A program made the position numbers and the translations under genes. A model generated the notes under the pieces. The model did no database searches. It saw nothing but the letters and a program-made list of their open reading frames with translations, and was not told where the DNA came from. From NCBI GenBank assembly GCA_016490725.1, contig JAEMHR010000106.1, positions 1-64,000 of the forward strand: a DNA stretch of 64,000 bases, given 5' to 3'. The stretch's first letter is position 1; each line of letters begins with the position of its first letter. Below, piece by piece: positions 32,049 to 43,628 of the stretch. Source of the stretch: Amphichorda felina (taxonomy: Eukaryota; Ascomycota; Sordariomycetes; Hypocreales; Bionectriaceae).

Positions 32049-34039
32049 TGATTTTCAGACGGTGAACCGATCCGAAGCTGGTTGGGTAGGCAAGTGGGGT
32101 GAATGTCTACTATTTGTGGATATAACCCCTTTCACATACTCCTGCTGCCTAAGTACCTAGCAGACGTCGGCTTTCAATTAGTACTCAGTTGTTAGTACTA
32201 GGTATGTACTTCAAAACTCAAACGGTCCAACAGCCATTCGATATGACCTGTATTACATATCTATAACCAGAGTACCTACCTACTACCTGGTGCCTACTAT
32301 CTATACTAGTATGTTTGTGTTCCCGGATATCAAACTTGCAAGGCAGTCACGGTGCAACTTCGCCTACCAAGGTATTAACGTCCCATTGAAGTAGCTAAAG
32401 CCCCTACTGAGCTGCTTGTACTTACATCTTTGCCTCTTGCTGCCTACTACTTACTTACTATCTAGAGCAGCCTCAGGTTTCTTCTTGGCAAATGGGAGGT
32501 TTCTTAGCTCCAAGTTCCTAGAGGATACCTATGTACCTAACTAAGTAGGTAGGTAGATACTAAGGTAGGATATCAATGATACTAGGTAGATAGTAGACAG
32601 ACTCTTACTTCAACGCCTCTCAATTCACAATAGCCTACAGCTAGGCTCCAGAGGCCATGGCAATATAAATATTCCTCACGTGCTGTTAGCAGGTAGGCCA
32701 ATGGAGCAAAAATTGGTACAAAAGTTCTACACAGATAATAAGAGACTAGGCCAGGTCCTGGTCATCTACGAGTGATCTAATCGAAATCCCGTAGGTAGGT
32801 CGTACTACGTCGTAATTGTCGGCCCAAGAAAGACTCGTTCGAAAACAAAAACAAAAAAAAAGATACATTCTTCGTACCAGAGCTCAGGAAACGCTGCCCT
32901 TGGGCTGAGACACTAAAGCACGAGTAAGATCAGCCAAACTATGGAACTGGCGATTTGCCACCACTGAAACATGTAATGCGAGACCATTTTTGCCTCACTC
33001 GCCTGTTTGTTGAAGACGAAAATTTGGGAGGCGAATATTGTTCAAGCAGCGTGCTAAGGCCCTGTAGGCTGCAACTTCTCCAGCATGTGCACACCAGCAT
33101 CAGAGGGGCAATCCTGGAAGGTGGCCACCACGATCCTACAGGGCCAGAGGGGCACCTGTGCAGTCAATATTTAGCGGTCATCGCCTATAGCTCCAGTGAG
33201 GTTGGGGCGCGCTGTGGTCCCTCACGTCCAGGCAGGAAGGAGCTGGAGCCCGGGCGTTTGACCATTGCTGACGGGCAGTCTTTTGTCGACTTGGATACCT
33301 TACCACTGAGTCCAAACCCAGCTTCATTTGAAAGGCTCTTCGCCTGTGACATAGAACAGTGGCTCTCTGCTTCTGCATCATCGTCGTATTTTAAGATGAG
33401 CTTTGCGGCGATTCGAGGCATTTGGCTCTTCTGAATCGGGTCGCAAGTCCGTCAGAGGACCCCCCCGGGCCGCCCTGGCCACACCGTTCCCAGACCCAAG
33501 ACCAACCAGAGGCCTGCCTGAAACATAATCCACCTCACCTCGCAGACAGCAGACCAGAGTCGCCATCCCGATTCCGCCCAGCCAACTCTTTCTCCTCATC
33601 CTCAACCCCCAACCCTCTCCTCTCCTCCTCCCGCTCGACCGACTCCATCTATCTATTGATAATCATCCAACCGATCCTTCCTTCTAGTTCGACGGGCGAT
33701 CGACTTCCTCCTTTTCTTCCGACCCCTCACCTCGAAGCGTCTTGCGGTATTCGTACAGCCTGCTCACCTCATCTTGGGTGACCCCGTCCGTCATTTGCCC
33801 CCCTAGCGTTGCGTTGCCCATCCGCTTTTAGAATCGACAACTCCTCATAACTTCCACGAATATCGCCGACGACAAGAAGCACACGACTTTTTGCCTAACA
33901 GGCAGTAAATACGCGTTTGCAGCCCAATTTGGCCCATCGTGCTCCGTCTCCTTCGTTCCCCGAGCAGGGGCCTGCGGAGCCTCGTCCTCGACTCACTGGC
34001 CCTGGATGCGCACTCGCTTGCGAGGTCCATCACTTCATC
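32049..34039. other. Spacer and long leader of MUB1
   Basis: About 2 kb. The left part is AT-rich with TAGGTAGGTA-type repeats (32.2-32.9 kb). Sequence from about 33.45 to 33.9 kb is strongly pyrimidine-rich (CTCCTCCTCC, TCTTCCGACC), typical of a fungal core promoter and 5' UTR. Short ATG-initiated frames occur in the leader. None looks like a conserved protein. Confidence 0.55.
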
Positions 34040-35917
34040 ATGAGAGAAGTCAACTTCAGCATCCCCAACGTCAACAAGGCGTCTGTGGGGATTACCACAG
34101 CCCTGTACGACCGCCGGGCGCTTGATTGCACATCGACACTCCCCCTTATAAACTCGCTCAACCATCTCGCCTACCTGACCACGTCCTCGGCCCGAATTCG
34201 CGAAATCCTCACCGTCGATGGAGGTATCGAGCGTCTCGTCTGCATCCTCAAGCAGGGTCGGAGTAAGGATATGATGGGCATGTGGAAATGGAATCTAGCT
34301 TTCCAGTGCGTCGTTAATATCGGTGTTCGAGGCACCGAGGCTGTCCGCACTAGAGTTGTCGAGGCCGACATGGTCCCCGTCATAGCCACCATCCTGGATA
34401 ACTACATTAAGGTCATTGAAAAATGTCGGGAGAAGGCTGAGGAAGCCAAACACAAACACATCAGCGACCATCATCACCGTCACCGAAGCCATCTCAAAGC
34501 TGCCTCGACTAACGCCTCTCGTGCCTCCCCTGTCGAACAAGAGGAGAGGTCGACACGCCGACAGATTACTGCCTCCTCCCATGCCATCGACACCTCTTCC
34601 AGCATTGCTGGTCCATCCACAGCCCCCTCCCACCGGACTCCAGAGAGCACGCTGTTTACCCCACAAACCGGTGGTCACGCCACGCGGGACACACCGAGCT
34701 TCTTGTCACAGCACCGTCGATACAGCCTCAGAGCGTCTGAGGGTCGAGGTGGTTCGCCTTTGACGTCTAGGCAGAACCTACAGCCCTTGGCTGCTGCTGC
34801 TGCTGCTACGGCAGCAGTTCCATCAATGGAAAACGTCCATGGCTTCGTACGGCCAGTGCGTGACGTTGACCGCTTGGCGTCAATGGCTCCTTTCGGCCCC
34901 AGTGACATAACCTCGCAGCCGACGTCTCCCACCACTCCCCTTCAGCCACCTCAATTACGCTCCCCTAGTGTGCGACCCGCCTCGAACTCCAGTCCCCCCA
35001 ACCGATCCCGCCGTCGGCCATCCATTCGACACCAGAACTCGACCGCCGCCTCTGAAGATATTAATGGGGAGAGCGTCACATCTGATGATTCCCCGGACAC
35101 TGAGATGACAGAGACCGGAGGAATGCAGTCGGCCGTCGGCATTCAAGATATCACCATGGAGGATGGTGAGAGCATGTTGGCTGATGCTTCTCTGGACCTG
35201 ACGACCCCGACCGTGTCCGAGACTCACCAGGATGTCGGAACGTTCAACATAACGCACCGAAGTCCCATTGATGGCAGCGTCGTAAACAACACAACCCCTA
35301 CGCCAGTCCCTCAGATGGGTCTGTCACCCAACCGCCCTACCATGGTGACCCCACCACAGCCCCCACTGCCCAACTCAACCGTACCACGGTACCTTCTCGA
35401 TCGCCACTTTGTCCCCAACCCCGAGCTGCTGGCTGCCATGCCTAGAGAAGAAGACGTCCTCATGTCACTCCAGCTGTTAGCATACGTTTCCAAATACTGT
35501 GTACTGCGTTCTTATTTCCAGAAGAGTCACCTGGTTCCTAAACTCAACATCAATAAGGAGCTTGCGGTTGCCAGCGACGAAGAATACGTCGAAGTTAATG
35601 AGGATGAGGAGGAGGATGAGGAATACCTACTCCCCAACGAATTCAACCTCTTTCCACTCGTGGAGAAGTTCACCGTACGATATCACAGCACAGATATGCA
35701 GTACTGGGCCGGTGTCGTCATGCGGAACTTGTGCCGCAAAGACGACACCCGTGGGGGCATTCGGCAGTGTGCCTACTACCAATGTGGCAAGTGGGAAGAG
35801 TATACACGCCAGTTCGCTAAGTGCCGCCGATGTCGACGCACCAAATACTGCAGCAAGGAGTGCCAGAAGAGCGCATGGGCGTTCCACCGGCATTGGTGCG
35901 TGGCAGCCTCGCAGTAG
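34040..35917 (+). CDS. MUB1: MYND zinc-finger protein MUB1/SamB
   Basis: This is a single exon of 625 residues from the ATG of MREVNFSIPNVNKASVGIT. An in-frame upstream start at 33917 would add 41 unconserved residues. The N-terminal 140 residues form an armadillo-like helical region (LINSLNHLAYLTTSSARIRE, WNLAFQCVVNIGVRG) typical of the family. The middle is disordered and Ser/Pro-rich. An acidic stretch (EVNEDEEEDEEY) precedes a second conserved block ending KFTVRYHSTDMQYWAGVVMR. The last 49 residues (577-625) are a MYND finger with eight Cys/His ligands ending HRHWC. Yeast Mub1 works with the E3 ligase Ubr2 in turnover of the proteasome regulator Rpn4. Aspergillus SamB affects polarity and conidiophore development. 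The role here is inferred from family. Confidence 0.9.
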   Translation: MREVNFSIPNVNKASVGITTALYDRRALDCTSTLPLINSLNHLAYLTTSSARIREILTVDGGIERLVCILKQGRSKDMMGMWKWNLAFQCVVNIGVRGTEAVRTRVVEADMVPVIATILDNYIKVIEKCREKAEEAKHKHISDHHHRHRSHLKAASTNASRASPVEQEERSTRRQITASSHAIDTSSSIAGPSTAPSHRTPESTLFTPQTGGHATRDTPSFLSQHRRYSLRASEGRGGSPLTSRQNLQPLAAAAAATAAVPSMENVHGFVRPVRDVDRLASMAPFGPSDITSQPTSPTTPLQPPQLRSPSVRPASNSSPPNRSRRRPSIRHQNSTAASEDINGESVTSDDSPDTEMTETGGMQSAVGIQDITMEDGESMLADASLDLTTPTVSETHQDVGTFNITHRSPIDGSVVNNTTPTPVPQMGLSPNRPTMVTPPQPPLPNSTVPRYLLDRHFVPNPELLAAMPREEDVLMSLQLLAYVSKYCVLRSYFQKSHLVPKLNINKELAVASDEEYVEVNEDEEEDEEYLLPNEFNLFPLVEKFTVRYHSTDMQYWAGVVMRNLCRKDDTRGGIRQCAYYQCGKWEEYTRQFAKCRRCRRTKYCSKECQKSAWAFHRHWCVAASQ

Positions 35918-36742
35918 TTGGCTTTTACAGGCACCCAATTTCAAGGCAGCAGATCCCGCCATGCCTGGATGCATCCAATGGAAGGTTACGAATTGCATTG
36001 CACAGCAAAGCGTTTCATCAGTACTCCGCATTTTCTCGATACCACAGGGTTCACGGCGCATTCGGTCGGTTTCATGGAATTTTGGCATCATATTTGGGGA
36101 AGGTTGCTTCGTCCTTCGACATCATGATCTCGGCGAGGTCAATCTCCCGGTCTTTGCAAAGTCGCTTCTATCATTGTTAGTACAAATAAATATCCTAGTT
36201 GGCATGGGCAGGGTTTTAGCTTGGAATTACACCAACAACATGACTCACCGAGACGGGCTCATGAGGTGAGCGGAACGAAGTTGACGTTCGTGGCCTCAGG
36301 GTCTGGGATTACCGACGCCCCAAGTTAGGTATAGGCGGAGGGGAACAAGCTCAAGGCAGAAGTTTACGACCAACAGACGGCCTACCCGCCTCGCTGACAG
36401 GACCGCAAGCGCTATTCAGAATCTCTCTACATATTCCCTTGAGTCATAGATGAATGGATGAGCAACATCACGGAAATAGGCCACTCGATGTCGATGCCAG
36501 TGGATCGTAATCTATGACAGTTGAATGTTGACTTGTGCACAAATGGCGATAGAACACGTCCCCACCAGAGAGGTTAGGAGAAGTATCAAAAGTTACAAGT
36601 CGGGGGAGTTCAGTCACTGCATATGCCGGAACCACGTGGAAAAGAGAATTACGCCGTTATTCTTAAACATGAACAGACGCCCTGACCGTAGTATAACACC
36701 ATGTCCCGCCATCACGCAGGTTTTCATTGCCAGACGCTGCTT
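35918..36742. other. Convergent spacer MUB1 / EBP2
   Basis: 3' flanks of both genes. Frames present on either strand continue or shadow the neighbours. No feature is called. Confidence 0.55.
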
Positions 36743-38112
36743 TTATCGGCCCGCCATGGCTTTCCGCCTGCTCTTCCCCGGTCTCGACGACTTGCTCACT
36801 TTGCCCCCTGCCTTCATCTTCTTGGCATTGAAGCCGCTCAGGTCGGATGAGCTGGTGGCATCGCCTGACTTGGCATGGCGCTTCTTGCCGCCGAAGCCGT
36901 ACTTCTCGTTCTTCTTCTGACGCTTGGGGTTGGCACCGCCGCTCATGTTACCGCGGCCAGGGCCAGAGCGGTCAGATTTCGACTTGTACCCGGCGAGCTC
37001 CTTTTCGACTCCAACGTCGAACAGGTCGGCCTCGGTTGTGCTGTTGTCGCCACCGGTTTCTTGTCTCTCTGCAATATGGTCAGTCAGCCAATGGATCATG
37101 ATGTAGGGAAGGGGGAAAGGGGGGAGGTAGCTTACTTCGCTTGAGGGTCTTGATCTTCTCAAGAGTCTCGCGCTTCTGCTTGTGTCGCTCCTGGAGCTTG
37201 GCAACCTGGACTTGCTTTCCGAATTTCTTCAGGTCGCGCAGCTTGCGCGCCTCCGCGGCGGCCTTCTTGTTGGAAGCCTCCTCTACCAACTTGGCCTTGA
37301 TCTTCTCCATGTGGGCGTCCTCCTTAACCATCTCGGCAAAGTAGTCCTTGGGGCGGGAAAAGGGCACGCCCTCGGCGCGCAGCTTGGACCGGCCCTGGCG
37401 GACTGCCTCGAGGCTCTGGGAGTAGAAGGCCAGCTCGCGCTGCAGGTCGTCGGATATGTCAGGGATAGAGTCGGCGGTGGGTTCGGAGGCGACGACGGTC
37501 TGGTGGGTGGCGAAGGGGACGGACTTGTCGGTGGGGAGGGCTATGCGGTTGAGGGCAGCGAGGAGGGCGGAGGTGTTGTTGATAGTGAGGCGGGTGTGGG
37601 GGATCAGGTCTTCCTTATCCTCATCGTCGAGGTCCTCGAGGTCGGAGACGGGGATGTCCTCTTCCTCCTCGTCCTCCTCGTCCTCCTCGTCCTCGTCCTC
37701 GTCTTCGACATCCTTGGCTACAACCATAGCAGCCTTCCTGGGCTTGCGGGGTAGCCGCTCCTCCATATCCACCGAGGAATCTGAAGTGTCACTGTCGTCA
37801 ACACCGTCCAGGTTGATCTGTTAATAAATCGTGTCAGTACGTGATGGTCGGGACGGCGGCTGTAGCCTGGAGTGAGAATTGTCTTACCCCATTCCCGTAG
37901 ATCTCCTCGTCCTCGTCATCTTCCGACTCTTCGCTCGCTCCCGCTTCCTCCTCTTTGTTGTCGTCGCGTTCGTCTGCCCCGCGCTTCTCAACCTGGTCTG
38001 CCTCCTGCTTGCGCTTGAGAGCGGCCTTTTGCTTCTTCTTTTCTTTCAGTTTCTTGAAGTCAACCCCCTTCTCGGCGGCGAGCGCCAGGCGCAGTTTGCT
38101 TTTTATGACCAT
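36743..38112 (-). CDS. EBP2: rRNA-processing protein EBP2
   Basis: The exons are 38112-37888, 37817-37136 and 37068-36743 (introns of 70 and 67 nt), giving about 410 residues, near the 427 of yeast Ebp2. Basic N-terminus (MVIKSKLRLALAAEKGVDF), long acidic tracts (runs of Glu/Asp), then the conserved core: ELAFYSQSLEAVRQGRSKL, GVPFSRPKDYFAEMVKEDAHM and a long charged coiled coil. The C-terminus is Lys/Gly-rich with KRQKKNEKYGFGGKKR, the family hallmark. Ebp2 is a nucleolar factor needed for 27S pre-rRNA processing and 60S assembly, and it contacts Brx1 and Rrs1. Splice junction 2 rebuilds the coiled coil (KTLKRKRQETGG). Confidence 0.92.
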
Positions 38113-39800
38113 GGCGACTGTTGTTGTTTGTTTTTTGCGCGGACTTGAGCGAGCAAAAAGTCCCAGGAGTGCTAGGTGCTAAGTCAACTAGATGGTAGGC
38201 AATTAGAAAAAGTTCCGCCAGGCGAAAAATCTCCCCATTCTGCCGCACAAAAGTTGGCTCACCGCCCTCGGCGCCAGGTGGGGTGGTGGTGTTAGGGTGT
38301 CCCCACCGCCCCGGCATGGCTCTGGGAGCTACCCTGGACACCTCCGGTAAACCATCCGTCATACTAATAATGCCTTGTCTATTGGGACCTTCGGTATACG
38401 ATGCTATGTGTTTCCTTGCCTGGTGGCACTTTGTTTTTGCTTTTCCATTTTAGGTTATTGCTAATGGCACATTCTCCCTCCGAGCAGGTGTCTGTCTACC
38501 CGCCAAAATTCTTCATAACAACTTGAAGCGCCAAGATTGTAGATAAGGAATAGACAGCAAGGCAAATCCCAGAGCTCACCAACGATTTATTCGAGAAGTA
38601 AGATATATACCCAAATAACAAATCTGAACATCCCATATCTGAATAGAGTATTCTCCTTTTTTTGGGTCAATTTTGCTTTGGTATTGTACCTTGGATCGTA
38701 TAAGAACGGCAAAGGAACTCTCTATCCGCTGCGTTGTGCGGGATGAAAGCCATTATGTAGACAAGAGACGTAAATCGTTGGCATGTCGTGTACCCTCGAG
38801 TCGGGCGTATTTTTTTCTTCTCTCTCCCTTTATATCTTATGATAAGTCCCTTCAGAGATTAGGCGGGGAGTTGTTGTTCGCTCTTAAAGTTGGTGTTTTC
38901 TCGTCTGATTTAACATTGAGGGAGGCCCAACTATCGAGAGGGCGTTTTACATGATATTGCAGCCGAGAGGATATCCCGGGAACCTCTCATCCTGGGTAGG
39001 CTTGGAAATGGTGTTGGTACTGAGAGGGGACCCTGGCATCGTCTGGCCCTGAGTCCTGTCTGGCCCCCTGGGGTTGCCTGGCCGTTGGCCCTTGCCGTTA
39101 TTGCTGATGGCCTGAGAGGTAGGCATGTTGACTCGATGTTGTCGAAGTAGAAAAAATTTTAAAGTAGTTGATTTTGTGAGAGTGATTGCTGTTGGAGCTT
39201 CCCAGATTGATACTTGTCGGAATGAAGAGAGGAAAACGGGACACTGATGATATCTTATACGCGAAAGTGATTCTATCGAGGACCGCGGTGCCATCAAGGG
39301 CAGCCCTTGGGACCCGTTCACTGAGCTCTTCTAACACTGTGGCAATTCGGCCTCTGCTATTGTTTGTTAATATTGTCTCGAGACTAGGAACATGGCTGAT
39401 GGTTGTGCCAGCACCTGGCGAAACAATTGGCGTGCCATTCGAAGCGGTGTTCCCGCCAGAAAAGGGATGGGAAAAAGGGAGTAGGAGTGGCTTAAACACA
39501 TCAACATGGCATGTACACTAAGGTACTAGTATACAGGGAAGAGAAAGTTCTTGCAAACAGTATTATTCCCGGAACTCGACACGGGTGAATGCTTAGTATT
39601 GTCTTCTTAGTATTATCGCCAACGCCACCTCCAGCCTCTGTACATACAGATCTAGGAACCATGCAACACCACCACGTGCGAATATGCAAGATGCTCACAT
39701 TCTTGGCTGACGGTTTTTTTTTACGAAGCCCATGCATACTTGATACTTGTATTTGGGCGACATTCCTTGGCGCAGATCGCCCTGGTTTTCAACCAGGAGC
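38113..39800. other. Spacer between EBP2 and cyanase genes
   Basis: Upstream region of EBP2 and 3' flank of the cyanase gene. An AT-rich part lies at 38.4-38.9 kb. A minus-strand frame (39098-39499) has no known domain and odd composition, so I do not call it a gene. A short hairpin lies just beyond the cyanase stop. Confidence 0.5.
39781..39797 (-). other. Hairpin immediately 3' of the cyanase stop codon
   Basis: CCTGGTT, a 3-nt loop, and AACCAGG form a perfect 7-bp stem three bases beyond the stop codon, in the 3' UTR. It may be incidental. Confidence 0.5.
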
Positions 39801-40427
39801 CTAGAACCGCGAAAAGGGGAGCCTGAGCTAGTCAGCCATCGGAAAGAAGGAACATAGAATGCGACGAGAATCAGAACGAACCATTTGCCCCGCATGGTAA
39901 TGACAACCCACGGTGCACCAGACTCGTCGACCTCCTTATCGACCTTGGTGGAGAAACAGATGGCGCTCATGATGCCATCCCCGAACTTCTCATTTAGAAT
40001 AGCCTTATAGGCGTACCCGTAGTTCTGGATAACCTCATAGAGTCTGTAAATGAGTGGCTCCACGGGAGGCATGGGGCCGGCACGGCCACGGTCCGGGAAG
40101 GCTACCATTAGGGGCGCCAGGGCCTCGACGGGGACCTCGAGGATCTCGGACAGGCGCTCAACATCCTGCTGCGAGGCCGTGGCCTGGCCATAGAACAAGG
40201 CCGCGCAAGCAACCTCGCTTCGGCCGAGGTGGTTGCCAATGGCTTCAAAGCTCAGGCCCTTGATAGATTTGGCGTCAAAGAGCGTGGTCGAGTAGGGCGG
40301 CAGGTTGGCTGCGATGGTGGGCTGGAATACGGATACTACAGGTCAGGCCAAGCTGAACCGTCTCTTCGGAATCATGGCTATAGAGAGGGCTTACGTCGAG
40401 GGTTGCGATTCGTCCTTCGTTGGCCAT
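39801..40427 (-). CDS. cyn1: Cyanate hydratase (cyanase)
   Basis: The exons are 40427-40395, 40321-39882 and 39822-39801 (introns of 73 and 59 nt), giving about 164 residues; the family is about 156-165. Cyanase converts cyanate and bicarbonate to ammonia and carbon dioxide, via carbamate, in the cytosol. Catalytic residues are in place: Arg104 and Glu107 in IYRLYEVIQ and Ser130 in GIMSAICF. The N-terminal helix domain (GLSFEAIGNHLGRSEVACAAL) and the C-terminal sheet (WVVITMRGKWLPFSRF) are both complete. The terminal LPFSRF comes from a 22-nt exon, reached by a weak GTTCGT donor but a clean CTGAC branch and CTCAG acceptor. Expression might respond to cyanate or nitrogen source in some fungi, but no regulatory site was identified here. 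Confidence 0.95.
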
Positions 40428-41066
40428 GGCTGAAATCGGGGCAATTGGACTTTGTACGGGCTGTGTGTGGCGTGTAAGTCGAAGTCGGGATGAATGGGGA
40501 TGGTCTGAGCGCCGAGACTCGAGAACCGATTGTTCTTGCGAAGTGAGGTACAGAAGTGTGATTGAGGACTTAAGGCTTTGCAAGGAGGTAGGGATGTAGG
40601 GCGCAAGAGGTGCATCTGCCCCGAAACTAAATAGCATTTGGCTGTGCGTGCCGACTGACGTACATGCTCCGTCGTGGTGTTTTGCGGGGTTGGCTCGGCA
40701 TCTTATCGCTGTTCGGTCTCGACTTGCACCCGGCACACAGCGGAGTTATCTCCACGCCAATGCAATGCTTCTTCCTCTTCTTAGTCTTATCAGTTCCTCT
40801 CACTCAACAGGATATGTGCCATGTGGGATATTCTGTGCATGGGTGCCCCTCGTGTCACCTTGGCTCTTCCACACTCGTCCTCTCCACCACCCTATCCGAG
40901 TAGCACCTGCAGTGTATGGGTACAAGACCTCCGCGCATGTCCCTGAAACATACACCCTGTAGTGATGTGTTATGTTTTCCTGCCTTCAGCCAGATCTCTG
41001 GCCCCCGAACTCTCCAATCGTTCCAAGCCGGGAACAAGACCACCAATGGGGGGCGACAATGAGCCG
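40428..41066. other. Spacer between cyanase and AIM6-type genes
   Basis: Promoter of the cyanase gene and 3' flank of the AIM6-type gene, both on the minus strand. No other feature is visible. Confidence 0.55.
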
Positions 41067-42150
41067 TTAGTATTCCACCCTCAGTTGTGGCCAGGCCTCA
41101 GCCAGGCCTCCCATGTCGTCTACATTGATAATATCGACACCTTCTCGAACCAACGTTTTCCACACATGGTCTCGTAGAGGTAGCGGCCATGCCGGAAGAC
41201 CCCAGTAACGGACTTTGAGGCCTCGACTGTGCGCCTCTTGGACGTGCTGTCTGACTAGGAGGAGCTGTCTAGGGTGTAGTCTCCCTAGCCAAACATTGCC
41301 AACCTTTTTGGTAAAAGAGTCACTCGCCCAGTACGAGTTGTTTTTGTGATAGGCACTATGCCTGAGCGCCGAGAGTGGAGCATCAAGAAATATGTCACTA
41401 GGGATGTTCGAACCATCATGAACTCTTTCTAGTACATAGGCTGGCGATTTCCCCGTCACAACGATAGTAACCGGGCCAGCGTCGACCGTTCCACCCCGAA
41501 CAGTCGTTAACCAGCCCCGCCCGCGAAGGGGCTCTAATGACTGTGCCAGGAGTGGCCATGTCTTTGCGGGGTCAGCCTTGAAGTCCACAAGCAAAACTAA
41601 TGTCTGCGCTGGGTCGAAGTCAAACAGACCACGGGGCGTCTGGCTAGGGTGAATCTCGGTCTGGGGATTCTTCGCATCGAGTTCACGGGTCAGCGATTCG
41701 ATGTAGAGTCCCTTGAATGTCCGGTTCGGCGAGAGAGCATCTCGACTGTGTCCCACAAAGAGCTCGCCTTCGTATGGCCAAACATCGGCTTCAACTCCAA
41801 TACAGCCCGCCTCCAGCGCAGATACCAGCGGTACCTGTCGCCAGAAGTCGTTGTGAGAATGACAGGGGATGGGTATCACCTCACCGCGGTGCGTTTCGTG
41901 GTGCGGGGGACCCTTTCGGACCAGCAGACGTGAACACGTTACGATCAAGGCAGGAAGCAGGGCTATCGTACTGCAATGTCATCAGCTCTATGCCAATAGC
42001 TCATCAAATATGAGTGGAGGCGGGAGGCACATACATTATTGCCCTAGCGACAGCGAAGCTTGGTGTTTTCCAGGATGCAGTGTTCGAAGAAATCTTCTCG
42101 CCAAAGCGACGCGCGGGCCTGGACACCGCTTGGAAAGCTGGGAGGGACAT
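41067..42150 (-). CDS. AIM6: AIM6 family PLC-like phosphodiesterase
   Basis: The exons are 42150-42035 and 41970-41067 (64-nt intron, GTATGT to TGCAG), giving about 339 residues. Exon 1 supplies a basic N-terminus (MSLPAFQAVSRPARRFGEK) and the junction creates a membrane helix (AIITIALLPALIVTC), so the protein is probably a signal-anchored, single-pass protein. The rest is a TIM-barrel phosphodiesterase-like domain: PIPCHSHNDFWRQVPLVSAL with paired His, GCIGVEADVWPYEGELFVGH with acidic metal ligands, LVLLVDFKAD and the terminal strand DIINVDDMGGLAEAW. Yeast AIM6 was named from a mitochondrial inheritance screen. Its substrate is unknown and the GDPD/PI-PLC resemblance is structural. The gene is divergent from the basic protein at 42.7 kb. 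Confidence 0.85.
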
Positions 42151-42694
42151 TGTGGCAGAGTGATGTCGATCGGCGGTTTATCATCTAGCCACGATCTTCA
42201 TAATCAAACATTGCTGGATTCTCTGCGAAGTTGCGAGGTAGGACAGTGCAGGGTTCATCGTCGTTTAATCGTGCGTATAATACAGAGTAGTTAGGTTCTA
42301 AATAAGAAGTGAAATAAGGCGGGGCTTCAGTGTCTAGGCTGGCAAAACATTCCTTAGATTTCAAGTCGAGGAGCATGCAGGCGTCATGGAGATGAGGTGG
42401 TGTTCAGTGTCTCTCGATCAGACATGATCGCGTTCTGGAAGTGGGAGCTTGGTAAGCCCCACCGCACCCCTGTCAGCGGCAAGCGCCCCACCAAAAAGTT
42501 GCAGCGCAGGAACTTCCATCATCCAACTTTGACTTGTCGCAAAACAAGCCAGCCTCGTATCTCCCACGCTCATTGACGACATTTTCTCACTAAAATAGGA
42601 CATAAGAACCCGCCGGACCCGTTCTCGTGGTACGCGCAACAGGTATAGACACTCACTGGGCCTACTATCTAGCCTCTGGTACGAGCGAATCACG
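42151..42694. other. Divergent promoter region (AIM6-type / basic protein)
   Basis: The 544 bp between two outward-reading start codons. No additional gene is seen, and open frames here are short and unconserved. Confidence 0.5.
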
Positions 42695-43628
42695 ATGCCT
42701 CACAAGCACAAAAGGAAGAGGGGGGATGACGGAGAGTAAGTGTTTTGTGAGTTTCTGAGTTGGGACAAACTTACCTGACCATACCTCTAGCTACGAGCTA
42801 CCCCCGACACAACGGGCTCGCCCCCTCCCAGTAGGGAAGGTGTCGAAGGAATCGAACAAGCGCACAAAGTCTCGCCGCAAGGATGACGATACACCCCGAT
42901 CCTTCAGGCGGGTCATGGCTGCTGCACACGGCAAGAAATCCCGGTCGGGCCTCGATAACGGCACCAGCGACAAGCAGAAGAAGAGCGAAGTCGTACCTGA
43001 AAAGCCCAAGATCCGTCCGGGCGAGGATCTACGGGACTTTGCCGCCCGAGTGGACGCCGCCCTCCCAGTTTCTGGGCTCACAAAGAAGACCATTGTGAAA
43101 GACGGTAAGGATGAACAGGGCGTCAAAGTGTGGCGCACCCGCAAAGAGATCAAAATGCATCGACTATACGACCAGTGGCGTGCCGAAGACCGAAAGGCTA
43201 AGGAGAGGCGGGAAGAAGAGCTGGAACTTGAAGCGGAGAGGGATCTTGAGAATGATGCTGCTGGAATTACCACCTCATCGTTCAATATGAAGGATTGGGA
43301 GGTAGAGGCAGGAGGAAAGAAGAAGAAGGGGAAGAAGCGGGGCGGGAATGACGATGACGATCCTTGGCTCCAGCTGAAGAAGAAGCGAGGCGAGGCAAAA
43401 GTTGGCTTGCACGACGTCGCCCAGGCTCCTCCTGAGCTCAACAAGAAGAAGATGAGGCAGCTAACAGTCAAGGATGGCGCTGGGGTCGACGTCGATGGTA
43501 TACCGAAGGCAGCGGGGAGTCTGAAGCGTCGCGAGGAGCTGCAAGCGGAGAGGAATGCCGTTTTGGAAGCCTACAGGAAGATCAGAGAGCACGAGCAAGC
43601 GAAGCTGAACGGCTCCTCTAGTTCGTAG
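42695..43628 (+). CDS. Conserved basic coiled-coil protein, possibly nucleolar (CCDC137-like)
   Basis: The exons are 42695-42735 and 42791-43628 (55-nt intron), giving about 292 residues. The first exon encodes MPHKHKRKRGDDGE, and the junction continues DYELPPTQRARPLPVGK. The protein is highly charged. A Lys/Arg-rich N-terminus holds a TPRSFRRVMAAAHGKKSRSGL block, then comes IRPGEDLRDFAARVDAALPVSG, a long Glu/Arg coiled coil, a KKKKGKKRGG cluster, and a C-terminal helix (SLKRREELQAERNAVLEAYRKIRE). I recall similar fungal proteins and see limited resemblance of the PGEDLRDF segment to human CCDC137, which is nucleolar or chromosome-associated. That link is weak. Composition and the ribosome-biogenesis neighbours suggest a nucleolar role, by inference only. 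Confidence 0.75.

Noticed and set aside
39098..39499. 133-residue minus-strand frame between EBP2 and cyanase
   Set aside because: No similarity to known families, an AT-rich 3' part and an unsupported start. It could be transcribed but coding is not supported.
42791..43471. 226-residue minus-strand frame opposite the basic coiled-coil gene
   Set aside because: It is an antisense shadow of Lys/Glu-rich codons. The plus-strand gene has a proper start exon and intron.
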